Counted from the first letter of the stretch, positions 44,900 to 58,111 are shown. The stretch is 64,000 nt of DNA from Siphonodentalium dalli (GCA_032622095.1 CP136063.1:27034987-27098986); one strand, 5' to 3'. Translations and numbers: made by a program. The notes: generated by a model not told the origin, from the letters alone.

Positions 44900-47642
44900 C
44901 CTGTAACTGTCAACATGTACAGGTAAGTTGAGATAGATAATTTCAATTAATTTAAGGTGGATACCACAATTAGCTGGAAACAAATGTTTTGAACATCCCA
45001 TCACATTTAATAGCATTAAATAACAGTTTCGATTTTGTTACCCCCGCCCGCCCTTTGTACATATAGTATATCTCTGTTGTGCCTGCACCAGAGTTAATGA
45101 ACCACAGGAGTTGTCGCGTGAACTGGGGTCTTTGTTAAGTTCAGTCTAAAAGACATGTGAATTATCAAATAGCAAAGAAACATTCAGGATATCTGACATT
45201 TTATATGAATTTTAAAATATTAAATGAAACTGAGTTGAGCTTGTATGAAAACAAAACCATAGTTATACATGTATGTTAGATGTTATCCAAATATTTCGAT
45301 TGGTACCAGTATAGGGCGATTGAGATCAACATGAAACTATCACGTAATTATATGAAACCTCCAACTTTTGCTGAAACCCATTTGAGGTGTACGTTAAATC
45401 TAATTTGTAGCATTTTACAAGCCATTGAGATTGACCACTCAATGCTTCATGTACATATATTTTACATGAAAATAGTTATGTGTTATTTTATTCGTGTAAT
45501 ATATGGTGTCTAATGCGAATTTACCAAGAGAGAGCTTTTGTTATTTTATTCGCGTAAATGTGGTGTCGGTGGAACCCCCCCCCCACATAAGCTAATGCTG
45601 TTATAGAATGTACGTTGGTGGTGCGAAATTGAAAGTTAAGAACATTTGTATTACAATTTGGCTGTCTCTTATAGGTGGTTGAAATAACTTGCAATCAAAG
45701 AAATGGATTCCTTGCCATTTGTAATCATTGACAATGCCTACTAACTGTGAGGTTACTTTGCTGATACCAGTTGGTGCTACAATGAGCAGATGAGCAGGTA
45801 TGTACTTTAATTTAGCGTCAATACTGCAATTGTGCGATTTTTGGTATAACCCATTACCCATGGTTCATCATATGACAAATACATTACCTTACAGAAAGCG
45901 ACACCTTTCAGGTCAATATAAACTGTATTTCAAAAGACTTATCACCAATATTCAATGGCATAGTGAGATTGATTTCTTTGATATAGTGGGAATACTTTGC
46001 ATCATTGGGATACCTCAGTCCTGGGATATAACCACAGAATTTCAGAAGCCAATATTTATGATTTATTCATGTGTATTTATTATTATTTCAGTTAATTATG
46101 ATATCAATGACAATCTATCATATATTGAGAGATAGTATGCATGCATTGAAAAGCTGAGTGAGAGTACAGTGTACTATCTTTTGAGAGTTTAGCAAAAAAA
46201 GTATAAAAAAAAAAATGAATATTAAATAATAATTAATTATTAAATTAATTATTAATTAATAATAATGAATTTATACATATATAATTACATCATTGGATTA
46301 TGATTGTTGCCATTTAATATCCAAATACATTTGTTTGCTTTTTCTACAAGTTCAATACATTTGTTATTTGTCCATCCTGTCCTACATACATTTCTAAATA
46401 GTCCCAATTGCAAATGTCTGGCTTATTATTGTCATTTTTCAGAATTAGGTACTCATAATTTGACTTCATTTATAAGAATGGTGTTCCTTCTTCTGCAGGA
46501 AGACGGCTCCTCTCATGGAAAACAGATATGATGCTACATCTGTCACCAGATTTTAACGATGAAAGTGGAAGTAGATAAAAATTATCGGTACCTTAAGTGA
46601 ACTTATTTTAAAATGTTACAAATCTCTTTTAATTACTCTCATGATGTTCATATTTCAAAATTTTCAATATATGATATGCATTCCTAAATATGTGTTCTAC
46701 ATCCCTGTGAAGTTCCATTGCGTATGGTTGTGGACTTATCAAGATATTACCAAATTACCTGACCCACCCAAAAGTTAAATTTTTTGGGCAAACGTGCGTC
46801 TCCCCCTTAGCGAGGTTGGCATGACTGTGTTGTTACCGCGGTATAGTATGTTGTTACTATTGAACCGCCATCTCATTAGCTACTTTCACCTAGCCAAGAC
46901 TAAATCTCCTAACAATATTGCACCGAATTAACAATTAACAATTTATTTGGCGGTGATCAGTGCCAAAATGTATTTTAATTTACATTACATATATTTCAAT
47001 ATATTGCAACAATATATTGCAACGGAGATTCAGACAAAGGGTTGTGCATAGACTCCATTAAACAACACATGTGCCGAATTTTTCCGTATTATATACAGTT
47101 GTATTATTGGAAATGGTAAGGTATTTCCCACATAACGGTGTCCATATCAAAAGTATATTTTTCCACATGGTGGTGAAATAATATGCAAAATACTAGCCTT
47201 ACCCCTAATGTCATATGTATCCACATAGCGGATACAATGTAGGTTTTATCCACTTGTTAGCACTCTGGACATACCGTGTATGCATATCGAACTAGAACAT
47301 CACTTTATATGTTACAGAATTTTATGTCAGAGAGCCTGTATCTCAATATTTATAAGGTAACTGGTTATGTAAAAGCGATTATTGCGTCCAAAATAAAAAC
47401 AAAATTCCGAATATGCGATAAGCTTCTGAGATGCAAGGCCATCTGTGGCTTATTCGCACGCATGTATATGTTTTTTCAGTTAACGCGATAAGATTTTAAT
47501 GCAAAATACACCCAATGGGCAGTTGCACATATAATAAATACATATATCAACATATGGAATAATTTAACATGAGTAATCACATACGATATGCATATACGCT
47601 CGTGAATTTACTGTCATAAAATCTCAGGTATACTTGCTTTTA
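44900..47642. other. Stretch without a recognisable gene
   Basis: Only AT-rich DNA. A pure A/T stretch of TTAATTATTAATT type is at about 46,198-46,270 and a C run at about 45,575. Short frames (for example minus 45,601-45,861) match no family I know. Confidence 0.4.
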
Positions 47643-47805
47643 TTAGACATTATGTATATTGTCTCGAATGGTGAAGAAAGATCGGATCATGTCGCATATA
47701 ACGTTAACGGTTGCAATTTGTTCATTCTGCATAATAAATCTGAACTTCTCATAATTTGTCATTTCTAAGAAATGAGGGCACGTTGCAATTATGTCCTTTA
47801 CATAA

Positions 47806-47945
47806 TAGTACAGAGGCCAAAACCACAAAAAACCTCTAGAAGTCATTTTTGTCGACATATGAATGTATATAACTGAAACCTTTTCTAATGTATAAAGGGA
47901 CACCTCAGGGTCACTCCCGGTAGTCAAACCGTAGAGGTGTGCGGG
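47806..47945 (+). repeat. Left terminal inverted repeat of the Academ-like element
   Basis: Begins TAGTACAGAGGCC; pairs with the reverse complement of 53,245-53,383 over about 140 bp with substitutions and small gaps. Confidence 0.85.
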
Positions 47946-48707
47946 GCCATACAAGGGGCATAACTCTGTCGCCCATAGAAAACAAATCTAAAAATACATA
48001 ATTGGTCTTTATCCATTGACAACACTTTTTAAAGAATAGATTTTTAGCTGATTTCTTCTAAATAGATAGAAGTAAAGATGTACTAATATGTATTGAGCTG
48101 TAAAATTATATATTTTTAAACATTAATGTCATTTTCACACATTTTAATAGGAAAAATTGTCATTCTTTAGTCATTTTCTACTGTATATTCCTTTAAAATT
48201 ATGTATTTTTGTCTGCAGGATATTATAAAGCAACATGTATTCCATAAAAATACTATTAGCTTATTTGGTATGTCAGATAAGGCCAACTTTTTTATTTTTC
48301 TGCTTTACGGATTTTTTTTAGCATTGTTTTGGTAGGGTCGGTCGGGAAAAAAAAAATGCTTGAATATTTTATTTTTTTGTGGACATTTTCTACGGTGGTC
48401 ATTGTGTCTTCATAATTCTCTGTCAGTCACTTACAGAGAACAGTTTTCGGACGTTTATCACAAAATTCAAATCCAGTGCTATTATTTGAAACATAGCTCA
48501 GATTATTGAATAATATTGAATAAATCCAGAAATAAAGAGTTTGTTTTTGTTCAACATTTCAATTATTAAATAAGTGGACTCCACCATTGAGTTATAATGT
48601 ACACATTGAAAAAGTCCATTATTCATCTGGATGGATGTCATGGAAAAATAAGTAACTGACAGATAATATATAGTACTCTATTATCCACAGAAGAAAATGA
48701 ATCAGTG

Positions 48708-51700
48708 ATGGCTTCGGATACTTCTGCCTTGAATAATCTCATCAGTCTGGTCGATTTTGGCTTTCAGCAAGGACATGTGTTTCAAATTGATGCAGTCGTA
48801 CAAAAATATGCAGAGCTCAAATCTAAGAATTGTCCAACAAGTGCCAACAATATTCGCTCAAGTACACTGAAACTCGAACTCCAAGCACACTATGGCCCGG
48901 AAATTATATTTCGCAGACACAGAAATAAGACAGTCCCAAGCTTGGTGTTTTCTTCATGCACAAACGATAATAGTATCGAGGGGCTGAACAATTTGTTTGA
49001 ATCAACAGACAATGAACTTCTATGTAATTTTCAATCTGATGCATCGGTGGATCAAGATAGTGATAACTAGTATTATGAAAGAATTCTACCATGTAGCATT
49101 GAGAGTTCACTCCGATATGAAATCATCGTCAAAACACATAGGTTACTCTATTTCTACAAAGGCAGCTGAGGACTGTATTCCTGATAGCTTGTATACTCTT
49201 CTTAGCTTAATCCTGGATCCAAATCAAGATGAGTTGACTCTTAGTCGCAAGAAGAAGTCTGATACTCATCAAAAGATTCTAAATCTTGGCCAAGATATTG
49301 TATATGCTATGTTCCATGGTAATCGGAATACTACAAAGCATATAGCTACTGGATTAGTTGTTCACCATATATCTAGGTCAAAGTTTCTTGTGAACTTTCT
49401 ACATGCTGGTGGTCATAGCATTTCTTATGAAACTGTTCAGCGAATTGACACTACGGAAGCAAATGCTCAGATAGAGAGATTCCATTTAAACAATTCAACT
49501 TTCATTCCCAACAATTTACAGAAAGGTCAATTTATTCAATTTGCTGCAGATAACCTGGACATCATTGAGGAGACTATAGATGGAAAAGGAACCTTCCATG
49601 TTACACAAATGACAGCTTTTCAGAGAGCCGTTGACAAACCGGATGACAGCACTGCTTTATGCAAAATACAGAGGAGTGATAGAATACAACGGGATAAAGT
49701 TCTTAAATCTGTCCCACCAGCATTTAATAGTGTCGAGTCTGTAAATGTTTCAGGCCATGTTTCACCACGAGGGCTTGGCAGGATTGATGTTAAACCAAAT
49801 GATGACCTGCAATCAGAAAGCAAATACAAGGATTTAGTCTACTTAATATCACGGAATCATGGTGATCAACAGTATGTTCCTTCTTGGACAGGCTACAACC
49901 AGAAAATGTCCACTGTACAATCAGAGAAATCAGTTATCGGGTACTTACCAATCATACCTGCCCCAGCCAATGATATGGATACAATTCTTACAGTTCTTCT
50001 ACGATGCTGCCATATTTCTAAATATTTCTCACAACCAAATACTGTTATTACATTTGACCAGGCACTTTATTGCAAGGCAAAGGAAATTGTATGGTTGTTG
50101 CCAGAAAAATTCTCAAATGTCGTTATCAGGATGGGAAGTTTTCATATAGCTCTAAATTTCCTTCGAGTAATTGGGCAACATTTAGCTTTTTCTGGCTTGA
50201 CTGACATATGGATAGACTCTGGGATATATAGTGAATGTACATCTGACAAGTGACAAGATAGATAATGAAGGGAAAGTTGTGGAACAGGTCTGTTCGTTCA
50301 CACAAGCTAACGTTTGAGGCGATGAACAGAATATTGTTCCAGGAATATCAGAGCTGGCTTCGAGAGCATGAGGATACAAGATTTGATGTCTTGGATAATG
50401 AGGGAAAGAAGTTATCTACATATTTTGAGGTAGGGAAGGACATGGACAGCTGTAGACAGGTATCGGAAACAATGATGATGAAGATGGGGAAATTATCTAA
50501 CAAGCTTGATTTATTCTGTGAATTAAATTCTGAGAACAGCACATTTCAATACTGGTTGCAGTACATAATTTTTTTTCAAATTTTATTGTGCTTTATTCGC
50601 GCTGAGAGAGAAGGGCAATGGAATCTGCATCTAGATATGTTTAGGAGAATGCTGCCGCTGATGGCTGTATATGACTGTGTTAACTGCACAATATTGGGAA
50701 TTGTATATCTGCATGAGATGGAGAACCTGGATTCCAACTTTCCTACAGTTCATGCAGAATTTAAGAATGGTAACTTCGTCATAAAAGAAACAAGCGAGAA
50801 GTTTAACCAGGTGTCATTTGATATAGCCATAGAACACATTAATCGGAAATGCAAGACATCAGGCGGTTTAGTTGGTATAACTAGGAACAGGACTGCTTTG
50901 GACCGCTGGATGCTGACATGTGGTGAAAGGACCAAGAACATTGAAGATGGATGTTCCTTGATCGGAATGAAGACTGGTGCAACTATCAATATGTCAACAG
51001 ATAGGTACTCTCCAAAGATCAAGAAAGATGAAGAAGATGTACAGAAGGTGAAATCAAAGGTAGAACAATTCAACCCATTTTCTCGAAGAGACAATAACCT
51101 TATGTGCATTTCAACTAATGATTTGGCTACCGAGGACATTAAAGATGATTTGCTTTCTGTCGTTGAAACCGGGATGTCAATTGTAGATAAGTTTGTGAGT
51201 TCAAGACTAGAGATGGCCATAACGTTTATTTTTACAGTCCTATTACTCTCAACAAGAGCAAAACTTTTACAACACTGTCTATAAAGGTGAAAAAGAACAA
51301 GAACACCAAGATTGAGACTACTAAGAGTGAGTGTCATCTTGTCCGACGGTTACTAAGTGCTGTAGATAGTGGAAGGGATATTGATATTCCATCCATCCTT
51401 CAATTCGAACTCAACAAGACACCAATGTCACTCGCTGCACTAGATGGACAGCTCCATTCCTCAAATAAAGCTGCATTACTTCACAATCTATCCGACCAAT
51501 ACTCATTGAACGAACTTCCAGATTCTCATAAGACAACATGCTATGTAATTGATGGTATGGCACTTGTTCAACCTATTGGTAAACCAAACCATGCACTCTG
51601 AAACATTTGGAGATCTTGCAGATGTCTTCACAAATATAGTGTTGAAATACTTCAGGACAAATGGATGTATTCGAGTTGATATTGTCTTTGACAATTATTC

Positions 51701-52600
51701 AGCAGCCTCCACAAAATTTGGGACACGCCAAAAGAGAAATCAGTCAACCATGCAGATACATACACAAACTTATTGATAGTAGAGATCTTCCACTGCCACA
51801 TTCCTTGGTAACGTTCATTGGATCATCAGAAAATAAGAAAAGCCTTCTGCAGTTCCTGACCAGTGAATTACTCAAGAAAGGTGTTGATCTACCAATCGGA
51901 AATACTGTTATTGTAGCTGAATACCTCCCAATTACATGTACTGACATAGAAAAGAATTTTCCTGCATCAGTAATTAATGGTTTGCCAATTTACCATGCAG
52001 TTACAGAATGTGATACAACCAGTCAACTATATGGAAAAGGGAAGAAGTCTACTTGGCAGAAATACATGAAGACCCCTTCCCTGCTACAACATATTGACCT
52101 GTATGGTCAGTTTGATAAACTACTGGCAGAAAAGTTTATCATGCAACTTTATTCTCTATCATCAAATGCATGTGGTGTGAATGAACTCATGCAGGGCTGA
52201 AATGTTCCATCAACTAGCAGACTTATCAAAACTTCCACCAACTAAAGATTGTTTGCATCAACATCTACTCCGCAGTCAATATCAAACATGTGTGTGGTTT
52301 GCAGCCCTCACGTCTGTTCCAAAGTTACCATCTCCTACCAGTTACGGTTGGAAAGAAGATGAAGGAGGCACGACACCGACTCTCATGACTGCCGAGCCAT
52401 TACCGAAAACATTTCAAGAAATCACAACATGTAAATGTTCAAGTTCCAGGTGTTCTTCGTCCAGATGTAGCTGCCGAAAATCCAACTTGAATTGTTCACT
52501 CGCCTGTAAATGTCAGCTGAATTGTTTAAACCCATACAATCTGGACAATATAGTGGACAATTGTGACAGTGACTCATCTTTGGATGATACACATGATTGA
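48708..52600 (+). pseudogene. Academ-like transposase with XPG-like nuclease region and C-terminal CXC domain, broken
   Basis: First ATG 48,708 (MASDTSALNNLISLVDFGFQ). The coding trace is about 1,290 codons in several frames: 48,708-49,070, 48,997-50,253, 50,265-51,284, 51,287-51,601 and 51,661-52,200, then 52,181-52,600, with about five frame changes. Domains: an N-terminal part (LNLGQDIVYAMFHGNRNTTK, SKFLVNFLHAGGHSISYETV); a core with AADNLDIIEETIDGKGTFHV; a nuclease-like part (CYVIDGMALVQ, VDIVFDNYS, TECDTTSQLYGKGKK, the last like the GCD...G.G helix of XPG/FEN1); and a C-terminal CXC cluster (CKCSSSRCSSSRCSCRKSNL, CSLACKCQLNCLNP), as in tesmin-type DNA binders. The acidic segment that family members carry between the FDNY-type and CDTTS blocks (EADT...DTDV) is not visible near 51,940-51,970, suggesting an internal deletion. 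A relative is at 59.0-60.5 kb. Confidence 0.8.
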
Positions 52601-53244
52601 ACTGTTTAAAACAATGTGAGATTCTGGTATTCAAATTTAAAAATGAAAATATAAATTATGAATCTCAAATTCAAACAATTTTGTATCAAATTTGCATATT
52701 TTAGTGAATAGTTACTTTGTTTGAAGTGATATTGTTATTCAATGAACCCACTACAATCTGATATAAATATAAGCAGACATCCAGGAATGACCTCTTATAC
52801 ATATTTTTATGTTTCGGATTATACCAAAATATAGAAAATTTCGGGATTTTTATTTTTTTTAGGGGGAAGGATAGTATATTTCTAATAATGTTCAAACTAT
52901 TGTATGTATGACATTATATTCTATCCTATTATTAAGGGAATAAATCAAGGCAAATTTTGAGACCATAAACTCCATGTAAGGATAAAAAATTCATGGGGAA
53001 AAAATAATTTTAAGTTTGATAAAATATCCAAATTTCTGATTTTTTTCCCAAATAATTGAACTTTTTCAGTAAAAAAAAAATTCTACTAAATTATTAAATT
53101 ATTTGGATGCATTTTCAGGTAAAATATCCATAGTACTACACATGAAAAAAATTTGGATGTTCTAAGTATTCAAAAAATTGGATAAATAACTTTTTATTAA
53201 AAATAGTTTTTTTTGGCCGTCAAATCTACATATTTGACCAAAAA
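52601..53244 (+). other. 3' non-coding part of the Academ-like element
   Basis: Very AT-rich with A and T runs; no further gene. The matching 5' non-coding part is 47,946-48,700, with acceptor-like TTTTGTCTGCAG at about 48,208-48,219 and TTATCCACAG ending at 48,690, so an upstream intron is possible. Confidence 0.5.
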
Positions 53245-53383
53245 AAGTCGCCGCACACCTTAAACTGTTGACTACCGGTATTGGATGGTTCACAGATACA
53301 CTGGCTAATAGAAAAAAATGGTTTCAGTTATATACATTCCGATCTCGACGAAATTATTTTTTTCTTGCCTGGCCTCTGTACTA
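53245..53383 (-). repeat. Right terminal inverted repeat of the Academ-like element
   Basis: Ends GGCCTCTGTACTA; the reverse complement aligns with 47,806-47,945. Confidence 0.85.
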
Positions 53384-54520
53384 TAAGCTTCGCGAATACT
53401 TTCATAGACCCGACATTCTAAGATGAAATGATATTCTGACTCAATTTGTTTTGAATTACACGCAGAACACAATCTTTCTCTCACTGGTTTTGGGGGCTGT
53501 TTGTGTCTCCCTTTTTCGATTTCCAGTCGATGATTACTGATTCTCAATCTTGTGAATAGAATTCTCGCTTTGGCAGATCGCGCATTGACAATGTATGGTT
53601 CAATGTCATACTTTGACTTGAATAACCTATACGTTCGTATTTTATTTCCACTGATCGTTTTCTTTTCGGCATGATTTACATTATAGAATCGCATCAAATG
53701 TTCAGATTTCAGTTTATCCACCAAGGCGCGCTCTTGTATCCCTTGGAATCTCCGGCGGTCTGAAATATCGACGCCGTATTTTCCATATAATTCATTGCAC
53801 AATGAAATAGAAGGGTCTCTAAGTGATTCGATGTATGCATCGTGTACCAAGCACCCACTTGAAAGGTTCGAAACTTTTTTCATATATCTAAATTGTTGAG
53901 TAATCGCATCATGTATAACTGGGAATCTGCCCAATTCTGCGCGGACGGCATGATTAGTTGCATTTCGGTTAACACCTAATGTTATTTTGCAAAACCTCAG
54001 ATGGACTTGTTCGCTTGGTATTGTATCTGAGTGATTCATGTTTGTTTCTCCTGCCCATATCTCACATCCGTATAACATTATCGGTTTATTAATTTGTCGA
54101 ATAATTTGCATTTAGTTGGAATAGATAGCTTCATCTTTGAAGGAACAGACTGGTTTAAAAAGAACATTGCTTTCGTGGCTTTCCCGCTTGTATGTTCTTG
54201 TGATTTTGCCATTCTACCAGTCGATGTGAATTTTATCCCGAGATATGGATACTCTGAAACTAATTCAAGCGATTTCGCATTTATATTGAAACTTGGTTCA
54301 CGTTTAGTTCTCTTTGACCTAAAAACCACACATTTTGATTTACTTGCATTAACTACGAGACCATTGTATTGAGTATATTTCTCTAACTTTCAGTTTCTGA
54401 CAACAACACGAAATCGTCGGCAATCTGATAAATAGTACTGGTATTCTGACAGTAAATGTTCATTAAATTCTCGAAAAATCGGCGTCATGTCAAATCATGC
54501 ATTTTACACAAAAAGACAGA

Positions 54521-55165
54521 GTTTCAACATTAAATCAATTTGCATCTCATAAATTGCATCTCTGTATTAGTAGTTACCTATTCAATCATCAATAACAGCA
54601 ATAACAGTAGGTACCCAATAAGTCCGCACATATTTATTTTTAGCCATAATATCGATGACGAACCTATTTCGAATCACGATATGTGTGGATATATGGTTGA
54701 TCTGTAAATTATGGGCAACTTAGCTGACATTATCTTGTCAATGTTGTAATTTGCTTACTTGAGTAATTTGTTTCAATGTTCAGTGGATTGATGTCCAGTG
54801 AAATTGCAAAATATAATCCTCGTTACCAAACACAGAAATATTATTTGTTCGCTAAATTTTAGCGGGGTCGCATCAGGCTTGGAAATATGCGTATTTGCAG
54901 CTGTGTTGCTTGTGTGTTTAGAAATGCTCAATTGAATCGGTATAACATTACACGATTACATGTAGGATATGATATGTTATTTACAAAAACACACAAGTGA
55001 TTATCACACATTATTAACAACACCTGTCTGCCTGTCGTCCCCAATGGTATATATCGCAAATATATGAGTTTGAAGATGGCATTGATAAGCGTTCATTTTC
55101 ATGTGAGTACATAGACTGTCGTCGAACGTCCAACTAATAAAATAGGGTGTGTTGCAGACACTGTT
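54521..55165. other. Stretch without a recognisable gene
   Basis: Between the LINE fragment and the hAT element; no coding region or clear repeat recognised. Confidence 0.4.
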
Positions 55166-56170
55166 GCATAGAGCTGCAACGATACGCTTCGCCACGATAC
55201 GATACGTATCACGATACAAGACCAACGCTACGATACGTATCACGATACGTATCGCGATACACTAATTCATTACTATTATGTACATGTATCGCAACATTAG
55301 TCTCAGACTATTGACAATCAGCCTCAAGTTCTCATGAAATAGATGCAGTGATACTCAGTGTATTATCCTGATAATGTAATTAATGTGATCATTTGATATA
55401 TATGTTGGAAATGGCAAACTAGTTTAAAGTTATAAAGTTATTTTTATTAATTAGACTACCTGGTAGGCTGCTAGCAGCCTGCTACCAGTATTAATAATAT
55501 AATAACTAGTATACACTGCTACACATTTGATTTACATACCAGCCTAATAATCCAAACCATCCAACTGAAGAGTTAATATGATCAATTTAATAATTGAATT
55601 TATCAGTAGTTACGATTTATGAATATCACTGCAAACAAAGAATAGAGCAATAGACCTGCACTCAGTGAGTCAGTGTGCACGGACTGAATTTAATCTGGCA
55701 CTACGTATGCTATTATAATTGAATGGGAAAAGAAGCTGCTCAGTACATGTATAATCTGAGTATATCAAATTATCAAGCAATAATTTAATACTCTAATACA
55801 TTTAATGAAATATTAATAGCCAAAGCGTCTTCACTGTCTTGTATACCGGTATATCTTTTTACTTTTTCAGATTTCACCGTTCAATCAATTGCAAAGACAT
55901 TTACAGATATTTACCCAGCTATTTTTGTTTGGCCTTAATGTTATGTCCCACTTAGTTTGTGAAGTTAGTTGAAATAAGTTTTCAATATTTTAATTACAAC
56001 AGTAACAACATTATTAATGCATTGACATGACAAAAATCAAATTTGGAAAAACATCATGCCAAACAATTCAAATATTAAAGCAACAATTCTTTAATTCTAA
56101 ACGAAGCATCAAAGTTTTTTTCAGACACCAAATTAAGTCTCCTTACTGATAGAGTGTAACTGAATTTTCC

Positions 56171-58111
56171 TCAGTACAAATTCTTTTTTAAGAATACAAG
56201 TTTATTAACATTTTCACTGGCCAGACATGAACGTTGAGCATTAACAATGTCACCGGCTGTCGCAGGAATTGAAAGGCACAATTTTGCATATTTCGAAAGC
56301 AATGGAAATTTGGGTTCGTTTAATTTCCACCATTTTAGAGGGTCAGAGTCCAGTGGCTTCGATTTCTCCGTCTCGAATGATTCCACTTCCTTTCGAACTC
56401 GTGCAGGAATAGTGTCATCTTTGGACATCGACTCATGGAAATCGCTCCCAAACAGTTTCTGCATCGCACTCACTTTGTTTACGTTTGACGAAGTAGATGC
56501 CTTTGACAGTTCACGGGATGTATCTGTGTCGGGTATGCTGGTCGCAATATTCTCTTTGTTTTGTTCAAGCCGTTCATGAAGAGAAACAGTTTTCGTTTTT
56601 ACGGTAAACAATATTTCACGTTTCTTCTTCTGAGTAACATACGGCATTTGTTTGAAACGCGGGTCCAAGAACGATGCTTCATGTAGAAATTCCAATGTTC
56701 CATTTTCAGTGTAGCGTTTACTTAGGTCGTCGCGAATTGCCCTTTTTATATTGGAAATCATGGTAGAGTCATCATCATTTTTCAGAAACCTTTTTCAGGA
56801 TCATTTCCTTCATCGGGTGAATGAGGGAAATGGTTGGTAACTTTTCGTCACACATAACCTTTGTGGCTATTTTCATTGGTTCCAATATTGCCAGCGCCAC
56901 TTCGATCAATTTATAATCGTCATCGGAAAGGGTAATAATGTCTGGCATCTTGTTTTATATCTTTAGACATCGACACGGCACAAACAGCTGCCTGCTGCTC
57001 GCTATACCTCACCAACATATCATAGGTAGAATTCCATCTCGTCACAACATCAGTCAGCACTTTTTTCTCGGGAATTTCAAGAAGTTTTTGCTTTTGTTTC
57101 AATAACGCGGTCGCCTTTGTGCTTTTATGGAAGAATGTTGCTACTCTTCGAACACGGCCAACAAGTCGCTCAAATTGCGGTACTGCCAACGCTTTCTGTG
57201 TAGCAAGGTTGACGGTATGCGCGAAGCAACCAATGTGTGGATGAAATATTCCGGCTTCTCGCACAGCCTTCACAATGTTACTTGCATTATATGTTGTTAT
57301 CGGGATGCGATCAGTATGGGTTGTTAACTTCCAGTCGGACGTTGCTTGGCTCAGAACTTCGGCTAAATTCTCTGAGGTATGTGACTGCCTCATCTCGTCA
57401 GTTAGAAGCACAAAATTTGAAATCCCAGTTATCATCAAGGAAATGGGCCGTTATTGTGATAAAACTTGTGGTTGCTCTCGACGTCCATGCGTCAGTTGTC
57501 AGCGACAATAGAACTGCGGTGTTCAACTCCGACTCCACTATCGCTTTTGTTTCGCTGTATAAATTTGGGATCACTTCTTTTGCAAAGTGGGTCCTGGAAG
57601 GGACTTCATACCTGGGTTCAGTTGTTTTCATCATTAGAAGAAATCCTGGATCATCCACAATTGAAAATGGACGCATGTCCTTGGATATGAAATAGCCTAT
57701 AGCCTGTGTTATCGCCATCGCCCGCGAACCAGCCCTGTTTAGTTTAGTAAAGCACTCCGATAGCCGTAACTGTCCATTTGTAACTGTAGGCTTCAACTCG
57801 ATTTTGTCCTCTCTCACGTTGACGTTGATTCTGTGGTGTCTCTTTAAATGAGTCGCCATGTTCGATGTTACTCCAGTTTTATAGCTGGTTACAGCGGCAC
57901 AAAGCTTGCAGATTGTTTTTGTTTTATCGACTTTCCCATCGGCGTCTAAATTGAAGCCAAAATGAGCGCACACTTTACTTTTATACGCCGCCGGGGCATC
58001 CACAAATTTTATCGTGGCTCTTGGCGGACATGTTGACTTTGAAAATGAACCATGTGCGACCAGACGGTGCGCGGTGATGAAACAACATCGCTGATTGGAT
58101 AGAAAAAACAA
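56171..58111 (-). pseudogene. hAT transposase with N-terminal BED finger, broken
   Basis: The BED zinc finger is near the start (ICKLCAAVTSYKTGVTSNMA followed by THLKRHH). The catalytic region shows LLSLTTDAWTSRATTSFITI (first acid), NIVKAVREAGIFHPHIGCFA with HTVNLATQKAL, and DVVTRWNSTYDML. The C-terminal dimerisation block reads DPLKWWKLNEPKFPLLSKYA, then SIPATAGDIVNAQRS. Family members have about ten residues (SVPSERVFST type) between IPAT and AGDIV; here they are gone in frame near 56,250. The Glu of that block is, as I recall, the third catalytic acid in the Hermes enzyme. The frame also shifts near 57,400-57,440 and again around 56,770-56,920. The intact relative would be about 650 residues. 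Confidence 0.85.

Larger units (their letters stand above)
47803..53386 (+). mobile_element. Academ-like DNA transposon (5,578 bp) with 3 bp TAA target-site duplication
   Basis: The element is 47,806-53,383; flanking TAA copies are 47,803-47,805 and 53,384-53,386. Its ends are imperfect inverted repeats of about 140 bp (47,806-47,945 and 53,245-53,383), starting TAGTACAGAGGCC and sharing GAATGTATATAACTGAAACC, CCGGTAGTCA and AGGTGTGCGG. It lies inside LINE coding sequence, whose frame is exact without it. The internal gene is on the plus strand at 48,708-52,600. A 3 bp duplication and an XPG-nuclease-like domain are both features of the Academ superfamily as I know it; the superfamily call is inference from these two. 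Confidence 0.85.
47643..54520 (-). mobile_element. LINE C-terminal fragment split in two by an Academ-like transposon
   Basis: The right part (53,384-54,520, minus) shows reverse-transcriptase remains: IADDFVLLSET near 54,395-54,430, EYPYLGIKFTSTGRM, MLYGCEIWAG, SGNKIRTYRLFK, RISNHRLEIEKGRH and a cysteine finger LCSACNSKQIESEYHFILEC. The left part (47,643-47,805) continues it: DIIATCPHFLEM, YEKFRFIMQNE and a TAA. The join across the insertion (ECRVYESIREAY then VKDIIAT) is in frame once the 5.58 kb insert and one TAA copy are removed. Within the right part the frame changes at least twice (around 54,080-54,110 and 54,370), so the LINE was already dead or died later. It is 5' truncated near 54.5 kb. 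Confidence 0.88.

Noticed and set aside
47643-47954. A single 103-residue minus-strand gene
   Set aside because: Its left part is the LINE C-terminus and its right part is the antisense reading of the transposon's terminal repeat; the frame only happens to run through the junction.
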